This document shows, in pieces, positions 21,753 through 31,347 of a DNA stretch of 64,000 bases. The notes under the pieces are model-generated. The model was not told the origin of the DNA. It made no database searches and saw only the letters and a program-made list of their open reading frames with translations. Made by a program: the position numbers and the translations under genes. The stretch comes from Protula sp. h YS-2021 (taxonomy: Eukaryota; Annelida; Polychaeta; Sabellida; Serpulidae): the NCBI GenBank assembly GCA_949752745.1, contig OX457029.1, forward strand, positions 14,443,551 to 14,507,550, written 5' to 3'. The number at the start of each line of letters is the position of its first letter. Positions within the stretch are counted from its first letter, which is position 1.

Positions 21753-23907
21753 TGCTGTTTGACCTCGACCTGTCTCGGCGCGGGGGCTGCGAGTACTGGC
21801 ACTTCTGCGGCCGCGCGAACTGCCTCGGTGCTCTTGCCATGAGAGCTAGGTCCTGTGAAAGTGATCGGCTCTCCTGGTGAACCCTCTCGATCTCCTCGGG
21901 GGGAAACAGTTCCTTCTGGCCAAGAATAGGAGCGTGGCGTAGATCACGGAGGCCCTTGACACTCGACCAACAGTGTTGTAGGAACGCATCACGTCGCAGG
22001 AACACTAGCGAGGAGGTCAGGTACGTAGCCAGCTTCACCACATCCCTGGTAGCTAGGGCCAGGCACTCCAGGAGCTTAAGTGCCACCGGGTCTGACAGAC
22101 TCAGCTCATCCAAACGTCTCTTCAAGGCACTCAGGGTGTGGTCCTGGAAAGACATAACGTTCAAAATGTGCCTGGCTGCACCCTCGATGGCCTTCGCGTC
22201 TTTCTCTACCAGAGGGATATCTGAGTCTTGTCGCACCGAAGGCATCCATACCGTACGTTTGGTGGGTTGCTCTAAAGCTTCCAGGGGTATGAGATCGTCT
22301 GAGGAACGGTAAGGGCCCTGTTTCACTGTACAGTGCTTGGAGGGGTGGAGACGTGACAGTACACGCCCCTCGGTTGCGTCCAGTCGCTTGAACTCCCGGC
22401 AACGCACCGACAAGGCGTTGGCCACTCCCTCGCTGGTGGTAAGAGCCACAAACGCTTCCGGCTGGGGAAGGGAGGCCTGCGACGTCATCCTGATAGGTGG
22501 GTCCTCTCTGTCCGACACTGGGCGACCACATTCTATCCCAGCCAGCCTGGCGATCTCCTGAACCGCATCCCGGAACGGTACGTCCTCAGGGGTTACCGAC
22601 TCTCCCGGGGGCGAGAAAGGTGCCTCCGACTCCTGGCAGAACTCAGGTGGGGACGGGGTACGAATCGGACGTCTCCCCGCTGCTGCCGGGTCCTTCCACA
22701 GACGTTGGCCTTTGCCCGGAGAAAGAATTGGGTCTGTGGAGCGGAGAGGGAACTGCACCGAAGGGAAAAAACTGGTTGGCGAGTCTTCTTCAGCGTCACC
22801 ATCTTCTCCCGAGTCCTCCGAACTCCCCCCTTCATGCGCCGATAGACCCGGTTCTTCCTTCATGACCGCGCCCGAAACTGGGGTATAAATAGCTCTCTCC
22901 CTGTTCTTGGGTATCGCTTCCAGGGGTGAAGTATCCAATGGCGCGAGTTCTTCGTCCTCCTCCGCGTGTTGTGTAAGAGAGATCTGGCCCGACGGGGGGA
23001 TATCTCCAGACTCACTCTCGCTGAGGGTGATAGTTTCCAAGGTATCCTTCGTGTCTAACTCTTGCTGCTGGCAAGCGGGGGCGGCAGTAGACACCGACAG
23101 TACTGGGGGATCCTCCGGTGGGCGAGATATGGTCGCCGTGGGTGCCTGTCTGCGTCTTTGTTCCGGCTTAGAGAGCAGCGCTTCCTGCAGGTCCTCGATC
23201 TGTCTCTGGAGATTGGACTGCATCGCTAGAAACGAAGAAATGTTCAAAGTCTCAGTTGGAGGCAGTGGAGGGGTGTCCGCAATTTGTACCGGGGCAGAGT
23301 CCGGGCGTGGAGGAATACCAAACTCTCCCATACTGCTGGTAAAACATGCCCCCGACTTCGCATGCGTGATGGTTACACTCTCTTTCACGGCAGGAACAGA
23401 CGGGGGGGACGCGAGGGTAGGAGCCTCCGGAATCACTTTACCCATCCCTTTGAATGAGAATGGCCAAGTCTTATCCAGCACAGTACTCGAGCTCGTCCTG
23501 GGTAGGTCCAGCTCGGTCCCTAAACGCGAGGTTAGGGATTTGAATCTCTTCTTCTTACGAGGTAAGTCGAAGTCCGACTCCACATCTCTATCCGCTCGCA
23601 CCGGCGAAGAAACTTGCCCAGTCACTACCGACCCGGCTCTCGGTACGTCCAGGGATAAGGACTGCACTTTCCGACGTACCCTACGCTTAATGTTCTTAGC
23701 GCGCACCTTCTCCAGAGCGTCCCAGCCCTGGGGGGAAAGGTGTGCGCACTCCTTGCAGGTGTGTAGGGCATCGCACAGCGGAATATCTCTGTCTCTCCTG
23801 CACCGATCGCAGAGTGAGTGAGGGTTGGCTGCTGAAGCCGGGTGGACGCAGGAGATCTGCGACTTGCTGTGGTGCAGACTGGCTTCCGTCATTCCTGGAA
23901 AAGACAA
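21670..23907 (-). CDS. DIRS gag-like ORF1 protein, 745 aa
   Basis: A putative nucleocapsid protein of the element. Two paired cysteines (C33-x2-C36 and C51-x2-C54) suggest a metal-binding N-terminus, followed by a basic stretch (KRRVRRKVQ) and a long acidic, Ser/Pro-rich middle. The C-terminal domain shared with the dead copies at 3-9 kb has KRTVWMPSVRQDSDIPLVEK, ALATRDVVKL and GLRDLRHAPILGQKELFPPE. The tail is Arg/Ser/Pro-rich. The true start may be Met6 (23892), because the related copy starts at the equivalent MTEAS. The protein assignment rests on position and relatives, not on a known catalytic motif. Confidence 0.88.
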   Translation of the reverse strand: MSFPGMTEASLHHSKSQISCVHPASAANPHSLCDRCRRDRDIPLCDALHTCKECAHLSPQGWDALEKVRAKNIKRRVRRKVQSLSLDVPRAGSVVTGQVSSPVRADRDVESDFDLPRKKKRFKSLTSRLGTELDLPRTSSSTVLDKTWPFSFKGMGKVIPEAPTLASPPSVPAVKESVTITHAKSGACFTSSMGEFGIPPRPDSAPVQIADTPPLPPTETLNISSFLAMQSNLQRQIEDLQEALLSKPEQRRRQAPTATISRPPEDPPVLSVSTAAPACQQQELDTKDTLETITLSESESGDIPPSGQISLTQHAEEDEELAPLDTSPLEAIPKNRERAIYTPVSGAVMKEEPGLSAHEGGSSEDSGEDGDAEEDSPTSFFPSVQFPLRSTDPILSPGKGQRLWKDPAAAGRRPIRTPSPPEFCQESEAPFSPPGESVTPEDVPFRDAVQEIARLAGIECGRPVSDREDPPIRMTSQASLPQPEAFVALTTSEGVANALSVRCREFKRLDATEGRVLSRLHPSKHCTVKQGPYRSSDDLIPLEALEQPTKRTVWMPSVRQDSDIPLVEKDAKAIEGAARHILNVMSFQDHTLSALKRRLDELSLSDPVALKLLECLALATRDVVKLATYLTSSLVFLRRDAFLQHCWSSVKGLRDLRHAPILGQKELFPPEEIERVHQESRSLSQDLALMARAPRQFARPQKCQYSQPPRRDRSRSNSNARSSPPKKPRQQGNGKTPPRASPQCR

Positions 23908-24784
23908 GAAACGAGTGTAAATAACAATCCCAACTCAAGGAACTCTCATTCCAGTTTGAGGACTGACTGAACCAAGCTATTTACCACCAAGCCAATACCC
24001 AGGCGTACCAAGTGCGTAGGGACGCAGGGGAGACGCAGTGCGCAGCTAAATTGTACCAAGCTCGGTCAAGTACCAGGAGCCAAGAACCGAGAAGGCGCTT
24101 GGGTCCTGGCGTCTAGACCCAGAATTACCAAGCTTGGGTGCTTGGTAAGCCGTTGGTACCTGAAAGTTACCAAGCACCGAGATGGTTCTTGGTAACAAAG
24201 CCTTGCGCAGAACCGAGCACCGAGATGGCACTCCGCACCCCACTACGCCTAGAACGCAGAACGTCCTAGGTAGAGTGGAGAACTGAAGTTCCGTAGAGCA
24301 AGGGAGGTGATCCAGAGGCTGAACACTAGCCCCTCTGCGCCAGGCGGTTCCAAGCAACTCCACACTGCACTGGAGAAGCTGGAATCCTGTCAGCAAGCCT
24401 GGAGTACGCAGCTCGGCCTGGTTAGGACCCAGGCGTGGAAGTAGCTTAGGAACAAAACAGTACTCAGCGACTAAAATGACCTGTGCTTCCTAAGGATCAG
24501 GGGCGTACGCCCATACTAGTAAAAACGTGGAGACTACGAGTAACACTTCTCGGGGAAAACATTCGAAACCCCCGTGATGCAAACTCAGAATACTAGCAGA
24601 AGCGTACGAAGGCAAAAATCTCCAAATTACGCGAGCTGACAAGCCTTCGCCTCTAAACATCCATGAAAGACTGTAAAAGGCAACCAAAAACGTATTTGCG
24701 GAGAAAATTTACCTTAAACTGACGGTAGGAAAACCAGAAAATTTTCCTAGTCTAGAAACGCGTGTGGTTGGTAACCGCACGCAA
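23908..24784. other. DIRS 5' untranslated region
   Basis: Non-coding DNA between the gag start and the right terminal repeat. It is rich in ACCAAG, CTTGGTA and GTACCAAG words in both orientations (24000-24200). A promoter is expected here or in the terminal repeat, but none can be pinpointed. Confidence 0.6.
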
Positions 24785-24929
24785 TACGAGAATGAGGCTT
24801 GGTAACAATGACCAAGGATGCTGATTGGCTGAGACCAACGACGGGACTATTCGAGTCATAAGTAGAAAATTTTAGTTTCTGAGTGCGTGATTCTTAGAGT
24901 TTTGCGAGAAAACCCGTATAAAAGTGGAG
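24785..24929 (-). repeat. DIRS right inverted terminal repeat
   Basis: This is the reverse complement of 17044-17190. The outer tail to 24961 (ATAAGCGAATTCGG, AGCTTTTACGAAGTAAAA) is specific to this end and is mirrored at 17313-17345. Confidence 0.92.
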
Positions 24930-24961
24930 ATAAGCGAATTCGGAGCTTTTACGAAGTAAAA

Positions 24962-25231
24962 AGGCATTTTAATACTCAGCATATTCAGCAACCAAATAAA
25001 AACGTTATTTTACAAACCAAAATCAAACCTAATTTGGTTGTAAAAACGTTACATTTACCAACCAAATAAAAACGTTTTTTTCCAAACCAAAAACAAACGT
25101 ATGGTATTAGAACATTATTGAAACTGATTTTTAAAGAACCGAAAACAAACCAAAAACAAACGTTTTTTATAAGAACGTTATTATATCAATTTTTAAGAAT
25201 GTCTTATATTGGAGCGTCAAGGAAATGTTAT
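24962..25231 (+). repeat. AACGTT/GGTTG repeat unit, right of DIRS
   Basis: This 270-bp unit starts AGGCATTTTAATACTCAGC and ends GGAAATGTTAT. The next unit starts at once with AGGCATTTTAATACT (25232). It duplicates 16741-16988 and shows what the target looked like before the DIRS element inserted. Confidence 0.88.
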
Positions 25232-25394
25232 AGGCATTTTAATACTTTGTAAAGTAATTTTAGATATGAATAATATATTCACAATAACAAGAATTACATT
25301 TTAGATGCGAAACGTCAAATTCAGTTCACATATATTTAACTAATTACTGTAAGCTATAACTAAGCATTAAGTGTGCAGATAAAAAAGCCCATAA

Positions 25395-25530
25395 AAAGGG
25401 GGGGGGGGTAATACCTATAGTATTGAAAATTTGAGGGGGGGGGGGCAGATTACCGGGGGGCAGATTGTCGGGGGGCACATTACCGGGGGGGGCACATTAC
25501 CAGGGGCAGATTACCGTTTACCAGGTGGTA
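25395..25530 (+). repeat. G-rich minisatellite
   Basis: Runs of 6 to 12 G alternate with GCAGATTACC, GCAGATTGTC and GCACATTACC. GGGGGCAGATTACC also occurs at 16631, left of the DIRS insertion, so this belongs to the same repeat neighbourhood. The runs could form G-quadruplexes (inference). Confidence 0.75.
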
Positions 25531-25559
25531 ATATTTCAATTTAGCACCCTAGCTTCATT

Positions 25560-26984
25560 TGGGCGTTATTTTAAAAATAAATGAAGCAAAATGTTTTTTT
25601 TTTCTCATTCTTCCTTGTTTTTTTTTTTTTTTTTTTGAAGAAAATTAACTTCAGTCAATGTTGCCCCTCCCATCCCCACCCGCTCGGTTACTCAGGTCGC
25701 CTTTTCTCTCATGCCTCGTTGGCGTATCCCGCTTGCATGACGCAACGGCTTAATTGTTTACTTGTCATGTGTCTGTATATAATGGCCAATGCCATACAGA
25801 ATCGAGCATTGGTGAAATCCTTTAATTCAGACAGGAGCAATTCCTTTATACATGCGCGGCTCAATCAACGATCTGCATTCATTTTCTGCCCAAGCAAGAC
25901 AAACACAGTGCGATTTAACCTCGCCATTCGGTGCACGTTTCGCTGTGCAGTATTGCCACTGCCACGATCAAATCAATGCGAGCTTTTGTTTGATTGAAAT
26001 AGGCCACGTGGGTAGACAAACATTGCATCATATATTGTAGAGTGTCGAATTAAGACGCACGAGTTTTCTCTGCCACAAAATTGTAAACGAAAAGGATAAT
26101 TTCCAGCAGAAACATATATAAACTAAATATTTATTTTGTACATCGGACATGACCGACACGGTTTACTCAAAAGTTGGTAAGTACAGCTTTCGTTACATTT
26201 TTTACGAATTATCACACAAATCAATAATCAAGTTTTGAGTAAGGCAGTGACATTTGTGGAAACAGCTACGGTATAATGTTGTAACTTGGTAGAAAGGTGG
26301 CTTTTCTCGATCGGTATTATGCAGCTTTTAGTCCAGTGTTTTTTGTTTTTTTTTTGTTCCACGGGGTAAATTTGCACCGTGCCACACTGGTAAACAAGCC
26401 GCATTCCTGATTACAAGATCCGCGTGTTGGCCGTTTTCTAGGAATTTACGATCAATACCGCTGGCGGGGAGGGGGAGGGGGTTTGAAGTGACGACTGCAT
26501 AGCAGTACTCGGTACACACAAGTAATAATGATAACAACAGCCGGAAGAGTCAAATCTACTCAGAATGCTGCAGCGTTGCCAAACTGTCAAGTACAGATGG
26601 TTGCGTACGTATGTTGCTGTGGGACGGGGGCGGGGGGGGGGGGGGCAGGGAGGTGAAAGGGGTAATACAATATCCATCATAGAAATCACTTGATGGGGAG
26701 GGGGGGACGAAAAGGGGTGGAACCAATCGAGACCATGCCTTCAACACTGGGTTGCTATTGGAAACACTCGAAACTGAGTGTGTATTTTAGTAAGCTCATA
26801 ATGGCAGACGAGTACAATAAAATGGTACTCCATTAGTAACCGGTTTGAGCTGGTCTTCGTGTCAGCACAGTGCAGTGCACCGGTTGCCAGGGCAACAATT
26901 AAAAATGGTACACCATGTAAGAAAAACACGCGTTAGACAAATATTGTTATTCTAACATAAGAATATACCCGCCAATCTCAACCG
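25560..26984. other. Unassigned interval
   Basis: No gene is recognised. A 138-aa ORF at 25581-25997 begins with a poly-T-encoded Phe run and lacks a domain. Poly-G runs occur at 26461-26482 and 26625-26646. Confidence 0.35.
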
Positions 26985-27172
26985 CAGGTTTTTTTTTTTT
27001 CATCGATGTTCTTACATCCGGTGTCTGTGGGGTTTTTGCTTGTTTCGTGGAAAAAAATCGGGGATGTTCTCGGTGCAGTTTGATCATTTTTTTTTTTTTG
27101 GGGGGGGGGGGTGTTCTCAGTGTAGTTTTACGAGTATGTTTTTGTTTCTGTCTCGTTTAGCCTTTATGTCTT
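26985..27172 (+). repeat. About 185-bp direct duplication, copy 1
   Basis: From AACCGCAGG through a T run, CATCGATGTTCTTACATCCG, a T-G homopolymer junction and CTCGTTTAGCCTTTATGTCT. The same sequence recurs at 27863-28051, differing mainly in homopolymer length. Confidence 0.85.
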
Positions 27173-27654
27173 TAAAACTTCTTTGGCGCCCGCCTTGTAA
27201 CATTAGCAATTAAATCACGGTTCGATTATGCTAGGCGCGCTCTTTTTTTTTCCCTTGTCTCTAACACGCTGCTAAATAAAACAAAGACTGGTTTGGGTAG
27301 TCATTTCTTTAATGGCATAAAGTTCGCGAATAGCAACAAAACATAGCAACAATTTCAAAACCTTAAGTAGGTGTTGAACATAACTTTGTCCACTACACAT
27401 ACTACCAATAAGACAAAAAACCTTAAAATGTAAGGGGACAGGGGTGGGTGGCGGGTTTTTCTTTTTCAAAAACTGTTGTTTTTTTGCGCTTGCAGATTGC
27501 GATGGTAGTTTTCTCTGCTAAAAGCTGTTAATGCTGCGCTTGCAGATTGCGAATGAGAAAGGAGAGAAAGGAAGCCCCTTTTTAAAACACACGCATTAAT
27601 CCGTACTGACAAGAGTAACAGATGGTCAGCGACATTTAACAAACAATATTTCGA

Positions 27655-27800
27655 CGGCGAAGACGCCCAGTGTTTAAACAACAATTAGGAGATGGCTAGT
27701 AAACTGCCAGAGACGCCCAGTGTTTAGATAAGAATCAAGAGATGACCAGTGAGATTAGCAACCACTCGGCGGAGACGCCAAGTGTTTAGACAAGAATTAA
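27655..27800 (+). repeat. Short tandem repeat, about 60-bp period
   Basis: GAGACGCCCAGTGTTTAGA-like words recur three times (about 27662, 27711, 27770), each followed by an AAGAATTA/AATTAGGAGATG-type word. A degenerate minisatellite. Confidence 0.6.
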
Positions 27801-27862
27801 CTGTGAAGGTGGGCAGGCAGAGTTACACGCCACTCGCCCGTTTTAAATGTAAATAATCAAAC

Positions 27863-28051
27863 CAACCGCAGGTTTTTTTTTTTTCATCGATGTTCTTACA
27901 TCCGGTGTCTGTGGGGTTTTTGCTTGTTTCGTGGAAAAAAATCGGGGATGTTCTCGGTGCAGTTTGATCATTTTTTTTTTGGGGGGGGGGGTGTTCTCAG
28001 TGTAGTTTTACGAGTATGTTTTTGTTTCTGTCTCGTTTAGCCTTTATGTCT
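27863..28051 (+). repeat. About 185-bp direct duplication, copy 2
   Basis: Second copy of 26985-27172, about 880 bp downstream in the same orientation. After CCTTTATGTCT the two copies diverge. Confidence 0.85.
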
Positions 28052-29035
28052 ATAACACTCCTACGCAACACATAGCAAAACATATGCCGCTCTGAGATAT
28101 TCCTGTATGAAAACAATTTTCATGCGCCGTGCAATAAAATCTGGTCCCATATAAACCAATGGTTAAAAAGGGACTGAAAAAGAATTGTTTGAATTCCACA
28201 GGGACGCTTTTGTATATGGTCATCAAAGGTCCTCCTATTAAACGAAATCAGTCTTAGGAAACAAAAATAGGTAATAAAATTGCGTCACTTGCGTAATGCG
28301 TGTTTGATGTCGTAAACTCCTTAAGTGAACACTTGAAGATTAAACCAATATATGGTTAATTTTAGGACTCCCGAAGCTATCATTTGAGAGCATGTAAAAT
28401 TAACTTCCTTTTATATAACATAAAATTTCCCTTTTATATATAGGTATAACAACGAGTAATTTCCAAAAGCATGCAAATGACAACGTCCTGGGAGGAATTA
28501 ATGGTGCGCGGCTGTCGGTTTTTGTTTTGGGGGGGGGGGGGGGTTTGAGCTTTTGTTCCGGGTTATTGATAACATATTCCAGCCTGAAAAATAACCGCAC
28601 AAAGAACCCGTCCAAAATGCACACACCAACACAAGCACTTACGCATAGCTGTGTACCCATCAATGTGTTAAAATACTCATTAATTCATTTAATAATGCAC
28701 GTAAACACCTTTGGCGGAGAGGGAGGGGGGAGGGGGCGGGTTGTCGCTTTCTGACCTAATGTTTTTCGCCAGCGGATGACGTCCCAGTGGGTAGGCCATT
28801 TCAAAACGCAGTCACATATTTGTAAATCCGTTGGCACCACATGTGGGTGAACTACTGGGTCAAATTCTTTCTTTAACTGGCAGACAGAACCCCCCCCCCC
28901 CCAAAAAAAAAAAAAAAAGAAAAGAAAATGAAACTCGACTCCCTTCCTACACCCGACGACAACACATGATTCTAACGGTCGATAGGCGTCTCATTGAAAT
29001 GTCATGACATTATGTCGATTAGACATGATATCTGA
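28052..29035. other. Unassigned interval
   Basis: No gene is recognised. Contains poly-G at 28529-28542 and 28720-28738, and a C-to-A homopolymer junction at 28889-28918. Confidence 0.35.
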
Positions 29036-29565
29036 ACTAGAACCTCATCTCGCTAGCGAAATGTTAAACACTGGACAAAAATTAAAACGCAAAAATAATT
29101 CCTTCAATGGGTTATTTCTTGAATAATATATTACAAACAACACAACTTGAATACGTCTTATAAGCCGAGTAGTGTTTGGTTTTTGTTGACTTAGGGTTTT
29201 ATTGACTGATCAGGCATACGCCGTGTTATCTATTTACGCAGTGAGAGCTCGCACAAAGCTGAGCAACTGTGTGTTCTGTGATGTGCTCTGCATTTACTTG
29301 CAAACAATACAATCTCTTCACATGGCGTTTTAACAAAGAAAACGAAATCGAACACGAAAATAAAAAGTGACATGTACACGTTCAGATAAAGCCCTTCATA
29401 AGTCCCAAGTTTCATGGTCGTAGGGCCCATAGTGTCAGGGAAGAAGAAGAAGAAGAAGAAGACACAAAAAATCGGGAAAAGTGTCAAGAAGAAAAAAGAA
29501 GGACGAATTTTGCTCGCACAAATTCATATAACCCTTGCAAGCCAAAGGCTTGTCAAGTGTTAATT
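29036..29565 (-). mobile_element. Dispersed about 520-bp element, minus copy
   Basis: Inverted copy of 15867-16387. It starts CTAGAACCTCATCTCGCTAG and ends GCCAAAGGCTTGTCAAGTGT followed by TAATTA. A GAA triplet run at 29443-29460 expands one internal segment relative to the other copy. Confidence 0.75.
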
Positions 29566-29649
29566 ATGTCCGCAGCGGCTGAGATTGTCAGACTGGTCTA
29601 GTCCATTCAGTGGGATGGGGTCATACGTCGTACGTAACGCATGTAAACT

Positions 29650-30490
29650 TCTATTCACAATTGTTCAGTTTTTATCGAGGTTCCTTTTACATTTTACACG
29701 AATGTTCCCTAAATAGTTCTGTCGATTAATTTTTTTCTTCCAAAACTGGTCCAACGTCGGCCTTTTTCAGGCCAGTCGACGTCGTCCTGCTGTTCCCTGG
29801 GTAGTTTTGTCTTGAGAAATGGCTGCATTTTAACCGGTTAGGGGTCCATTTATCAGAGTGCTTACTATCCCACAGTTTTGATAGGGTCGTTTTCAAATTT
29901 TGTGCGAATGTTTCCTGGGAGAGTCTTTCCTTACAGAAGTTATTTTTTGTCCAACTGCCAAAAATTGGTCAAATGGCAGCATTTTAAACACTTTGGGAGG
30001 TGTCTTCCAAAATGCGTTTCTCCTGCGGATTTCCTTGAATTACTTCTGTATGTCCGAAAAGTTTTGTACTGCCGATCTTTCCTTTGAAAAAAATACTTTT
30101 TTTTGCGATCTTTGAAAAATTGGCCTGATGCCGTATTCAGTTTTTTAGGCCCCAACCCTTCGGATTGGGGCCTATAGGTTTGGGGTGTCCGTCCGTCAGT
30201 CTGTCCGTCCGTCCGTCAGTCTGTCCGTCTGTCCGTCATCGCTTTATACCCCTATGAATTTGGGGGGGGGGGGGGGGGGGGTTGGGGCCTGCGTGTGTTT
30301 CACAAATACTTGTTGCTTTCAAGTTTGACGGGAGTGGTTTAAGGTTAGTCCTCTCCTAAATTTAATCTTTCGGGGGATTGCCCGGAAATAGAGCAAATGG
30401 CGACCTTTTGTATATTTTCACTACCGGTTTTTAAAATGCTTGGTGTGGCCTACTTTCTTCACGATTTTAGATGAATAACTGATCGTCTTG
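29650..30490 (+). repeat. Pearl-like composite: tandem cores plus CCGT/CTGT microsatellite
   Basis: Core units contain TTTTGTGCGAATGTTTCCTG, CTGCCAAAAATTGGTCAAAT and CTTCCAAAATGCGTTTCTCC, a family also present in tandem at 57900-58560. They are followed at 30183-30240 by GTCCGTCCGTCAGTCTGTCC-type tetranucleotides and an 18-base G run (30259-30280). Tandem core plus tetranucleotide microsatellite is the layout of bivalve pearl elements; the assignment is inference. Confidence 0.6.
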
Positions 30491-30549
30491 AACTTTTTGG
30501 CGGTTTTTGGCGCTTTATCGTAAATTGATCAAAAGCGAATCGATGTAGA

Positions 30550-30880
30550 ATCAACCTTTAGTTAGCAATAAACCGGGGCTTTAGGGGGGAGGTATAGGTT
30601 TGGTGTTGTCCGTCTGTGTGCCCGCCCGTCCGTCCATCGCCGGCTGTTACTCGTGCACTGGTACTCCGTTTCCTTGGTATATAGATCATTATCGTAGTGG
30701 GGAGGTGCACCTTATTCGTCTTTTGACCTTGACTCAGTTTCAAAGTCACAATAGCCGCCATCGTGGGTTGTCAATTCCGGTTAGGGGCTATGATCTCAAC
30801 GGCCACTGGGGGAATATATGCGATCGACCTCGTGTCTGTCTGTCGGTCGGTCTCTCGGTCTGTATTCAAGAGCTTGTAAC
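30550..30880 (+). repeat. CCGTC-rich dispersed repeat
   Basis: Two stretches at 30606-30635 and 30830-30865 carry GTCCGTCTGTG, CCGTCCGTCC and GTCTGTCTGTCGGTCGG words in otherwise non-coding DNA. They probably derive from the same microsatellite-bearing elements as 30150-30280. Confidence 0.5.
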
Positions 30881-31144
30881 ACGATAACTTAAAAAACTGC
30901 TGCAAGGATATTAATGAAAATTGGTATGTAGCTTATATGGTAACAAACACAGATCAGTATTGTAAATGGGCCAGGTTCGTCCAAGGAAGATGGACCAGTT
31001 GGACTTAGAAAATTTCAGCTCTTGATTGACTATTGGTGGCCGTGTTTTACTGATGGGTGGGGGGGGGGGGGGGCGAGAAGGGCTGTGGGGAATATGTGGG
31101 CTACGCACACTGCTCTAGTTTATCATGTGCTTTGTTTTTATCAG

Positions 31145-31347
31145 GGAATGTGGACGCCCCGGTATGGCGGAGGTGTCGCATCTGGCTGTCGGTCCTCGCA
31201 TTCTTCGGCTTCATCTTCCTCTACTCCCAGCGCGTCGGTATGAGCGTCGCCATCGTGTGTATGGTAAACCAAACAGCTGTACGGCAGATGAGGGAGGCGG
31301 ACGTGAGCACGGACATGAGCGGAAACAGCACTTTGTACAGAACAGAG
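31145..31347 (+). CDS. SLC17-like exon (TM1 and first loop)
   Basis: Acceptor TTTTTATCAG, donor GAG|GTAGAT. It encodes VWRRCRIWLSVLAFFGFIFL, then SQRVGMSVAIVCMVNQ and a hydrophilic loop ending NSTLYRTE. It begins in phase 1, so one base comes from an unseen upstream exon. Confidence 0.9.

Larger units (their letters stand above)
16989..24961 (-). mobile_element. Nearly complete DIRS-type tyrosine-recombinase retrotransposon
   Basis: The 7,973-bp element has its genes on the minus strand: a gag-like ORF (23907-21670), RT/RNase H/methyltransferase (21752-19848, then frame-shifted) and tyrosine recombinase (19894-18584). Inverted terminal repeats lie at 17044-17190 and 24785-24929. Each has a different outer tail, at 16989-17043 and 24930-24961. 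An internal complementary region at 17246-17361 is the joined complement of both tails. This is the DIRS-1 layout, in which a circular intermediate is resolved by a recombinase instead of an integrase. The ends are fixed by the internal region and by the intact target at 25227-25240. No target duplication is seen. Confidence 0.95.

Noticed and set aside
22907..23821. 304-aa plus-strand ORF opposite the DIRS gag gene
   Set aside because: It mirrors the antisense strand of a long real ORF; composition is Ser/Cys/Gly-rich with no domain.
31057..31144. In-frame Met at 31057 as the start of the SLC17-like protein
   Set aside because: It would begin in a poly-G tract and read through a good splice acceptor (TTTTTATCAG at 31144); an upstream exon is more likely.
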